From contig JAGWZS010000120.1 of the NCBI GenBank assembly GCA_018971905.1, positions 1 to 5,906 of the forward strand: a stretch of DNA of 5,906 nucleotides, given 5' to 3'. Below, piece after piece: positions 5,340-5,906 of the stretch (position 1 is the stretch's first letter; the number at the start of each line of letters is the position of its first letter). The notes beneath the pieces are model-generated. The model saw nothing but the letters and a program-made list of their open reading frames with translations, had not been told where the DNA came from and did not search any database. The position numbers were made by a program, and so were the translations under genes. This DNA comes from Rhodospirillales bacterium (lineage in GTDB: Bacteria > Pseudomonadota > Alphaproteobacteria > Acetobacterales > Acetobacteraceae).

Positions 5340-5906
5340 ATGGCTGAATTTTTATTACCATCCCTGGCAGAGGTGATCCGCCGCTTCGACCTGCGGGCCG
5401 ACAAATCCCTCGGCCAGCACTTCCTGCTGGACCCCAGCCTGCTGGCGCGCATTGCCGCCGCGGCGGGCGATCTCACCGGGCTGCATGTTATCGAAATCGG
5501 CCCCGGCCCCGGCGGCCTTACCCGCGCCTTGCTGGAAACCAAGGCCGCGCATGTCACCGCCGTGGAATATGACAAGCGCGCCGTCGCCGCCATCACTGCC
5601 CTGGCTGCCACCACCAGCCGGCTCACCATCATCGAGGCCGACGCCATGAAGGCGGATCTCGCCGCCCTGGTGCCCGCCCCGCGCGCCATCGTCGCCAATC
5701 TGCCGTACAATATCGGCACGCTGCTGCTGGTGAACTGGCTGCAACAGGCGGCGCAATTTCAGTCCATGACGCTGATGTTCCAGCTGGAGGTGGCGGAACG
5801 TATTTGCGCTGAACCCAACAGCGGCGCCTATGGCCGCATCTCGGTGCTGGCCCAATGGCTGTGCGAGGTCACGATGCTCATGCGCATCCCCGCCGGCGCC
5901 TTCGCC
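5340..5906 (+). CDS. rsmA: 16S rRNA (adenine(1518)-N(6)/adenine(1519)-N(6))-dimethyltransferase, 5' part
   Basis: Dimethylates two adjacent adenines near the 3' end of 16S rRNA using S-adenosylmethionine, a late step of small-subunit assembly (also called KsgA). The first 189 codons are present of roughly 270 expected; the C-terminal helical domain is off the right edge. Landmarks are KSLGQHFLLD (22-31), SAM-binding motif I IEIGPGPGGLT (51-61), acidic Glu76 in VEYDKR, Asp101 in EADAMKAD, catalytic motif IV NLPYNI (120-125), and MFQLEVAERI with AYGRISVL (146-170). The ATG at 5340 gives the N-terminal length usual for alphaproteobacterial RsmA and no in-frame ATG lies just upstream, although its Shine-Dalgarno is weak. 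It is divergent from the ClC gene instead of following pdxA, its common neighbour elsewhere. Confidence 0.95.
   Translation, partial: MAEFLLPSLAEVIRRFDLRADKSLGQHFLLDPSLLARIAAAAGDLTGLHVIEIGPGPGGLTRALLETKAAHVTAVEYDKRAVAAITALAATTSRLTIIEADAMKADLAALVPAPRAIVANLPYNIGTLLLVNWLQQAAQFQSMTLMFQLEVAERICAEPNSGAYGRISVLAQWLCEVTMLMRIPAGAFA

Noticed and set aside
5342..5719. Upstream extension of the ClC frame antisense to rsmA
   Set aside because: The translated extension is low-complexity Ala/Arg/Ser-rich sequence unlike a ClC N-terminus, while the opposite strand encodes an unmistakable RsmA.

Overview
The window looks like chromosomal DNA from a GC-rich alphaproteobacterium. The clearest genes (gshB, msrB, a ClC chloride transporter, rsmA) are housekeeping genes whose wording resembles Alphaproteobacteria, possibly Acetobacteraceae. 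That placement rests on remembered family resemblance and has not been tested by a search.

Layout. Bases 1-701 carry a leftward pair: a small lipoprotein gene followed by the 5' end of gshB (glutathione synthetase), which runs off the left edge. Rightward from about 850 come a 55-residue unknown protein with its own promoter-like sequence and terminator, then msrB (peptide-methionine (R)-S-oxide reductase) behind a leader rich in inverted repeats. msrB converges on a leftward gene for a glycine-rich RTX-type secreted protein, and one strong bidirectional terminator separates them. The RTX gene is interrupted by an in-frame TAG at codon 37. Upstream of it lies a very AT-rich non-coding island (about 20% G+C by hand count over 3261-3460) with several dyads and promoter-like hexamers. 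Beyond the island a leftward ClC chloride channel/transporter gene with a C-terminal CBS pair is divergent from rsmA (16S rRNA adenine dimethyltransferase), which runs off the right edge.

How the genes relate. gshB and msrB both belong to thiol/redox homeostasis but lie in separate transcription units, so a shared role is only a loose inference. The RTX protein would need a type I secretion system that is not in the window. No mobile element, CRISPR array, tRNA or rRNA gene was seen. I found no convincing undescribed multi-gene system. The most noteworthy points are the amber-interrupted RTX gene beside its AT-rich control region, the paired dyads at msrB including one that contains its Shine-Dalgarno sequence, the non-canonical ClC filter motifs, and the isolated 55-residue gene.
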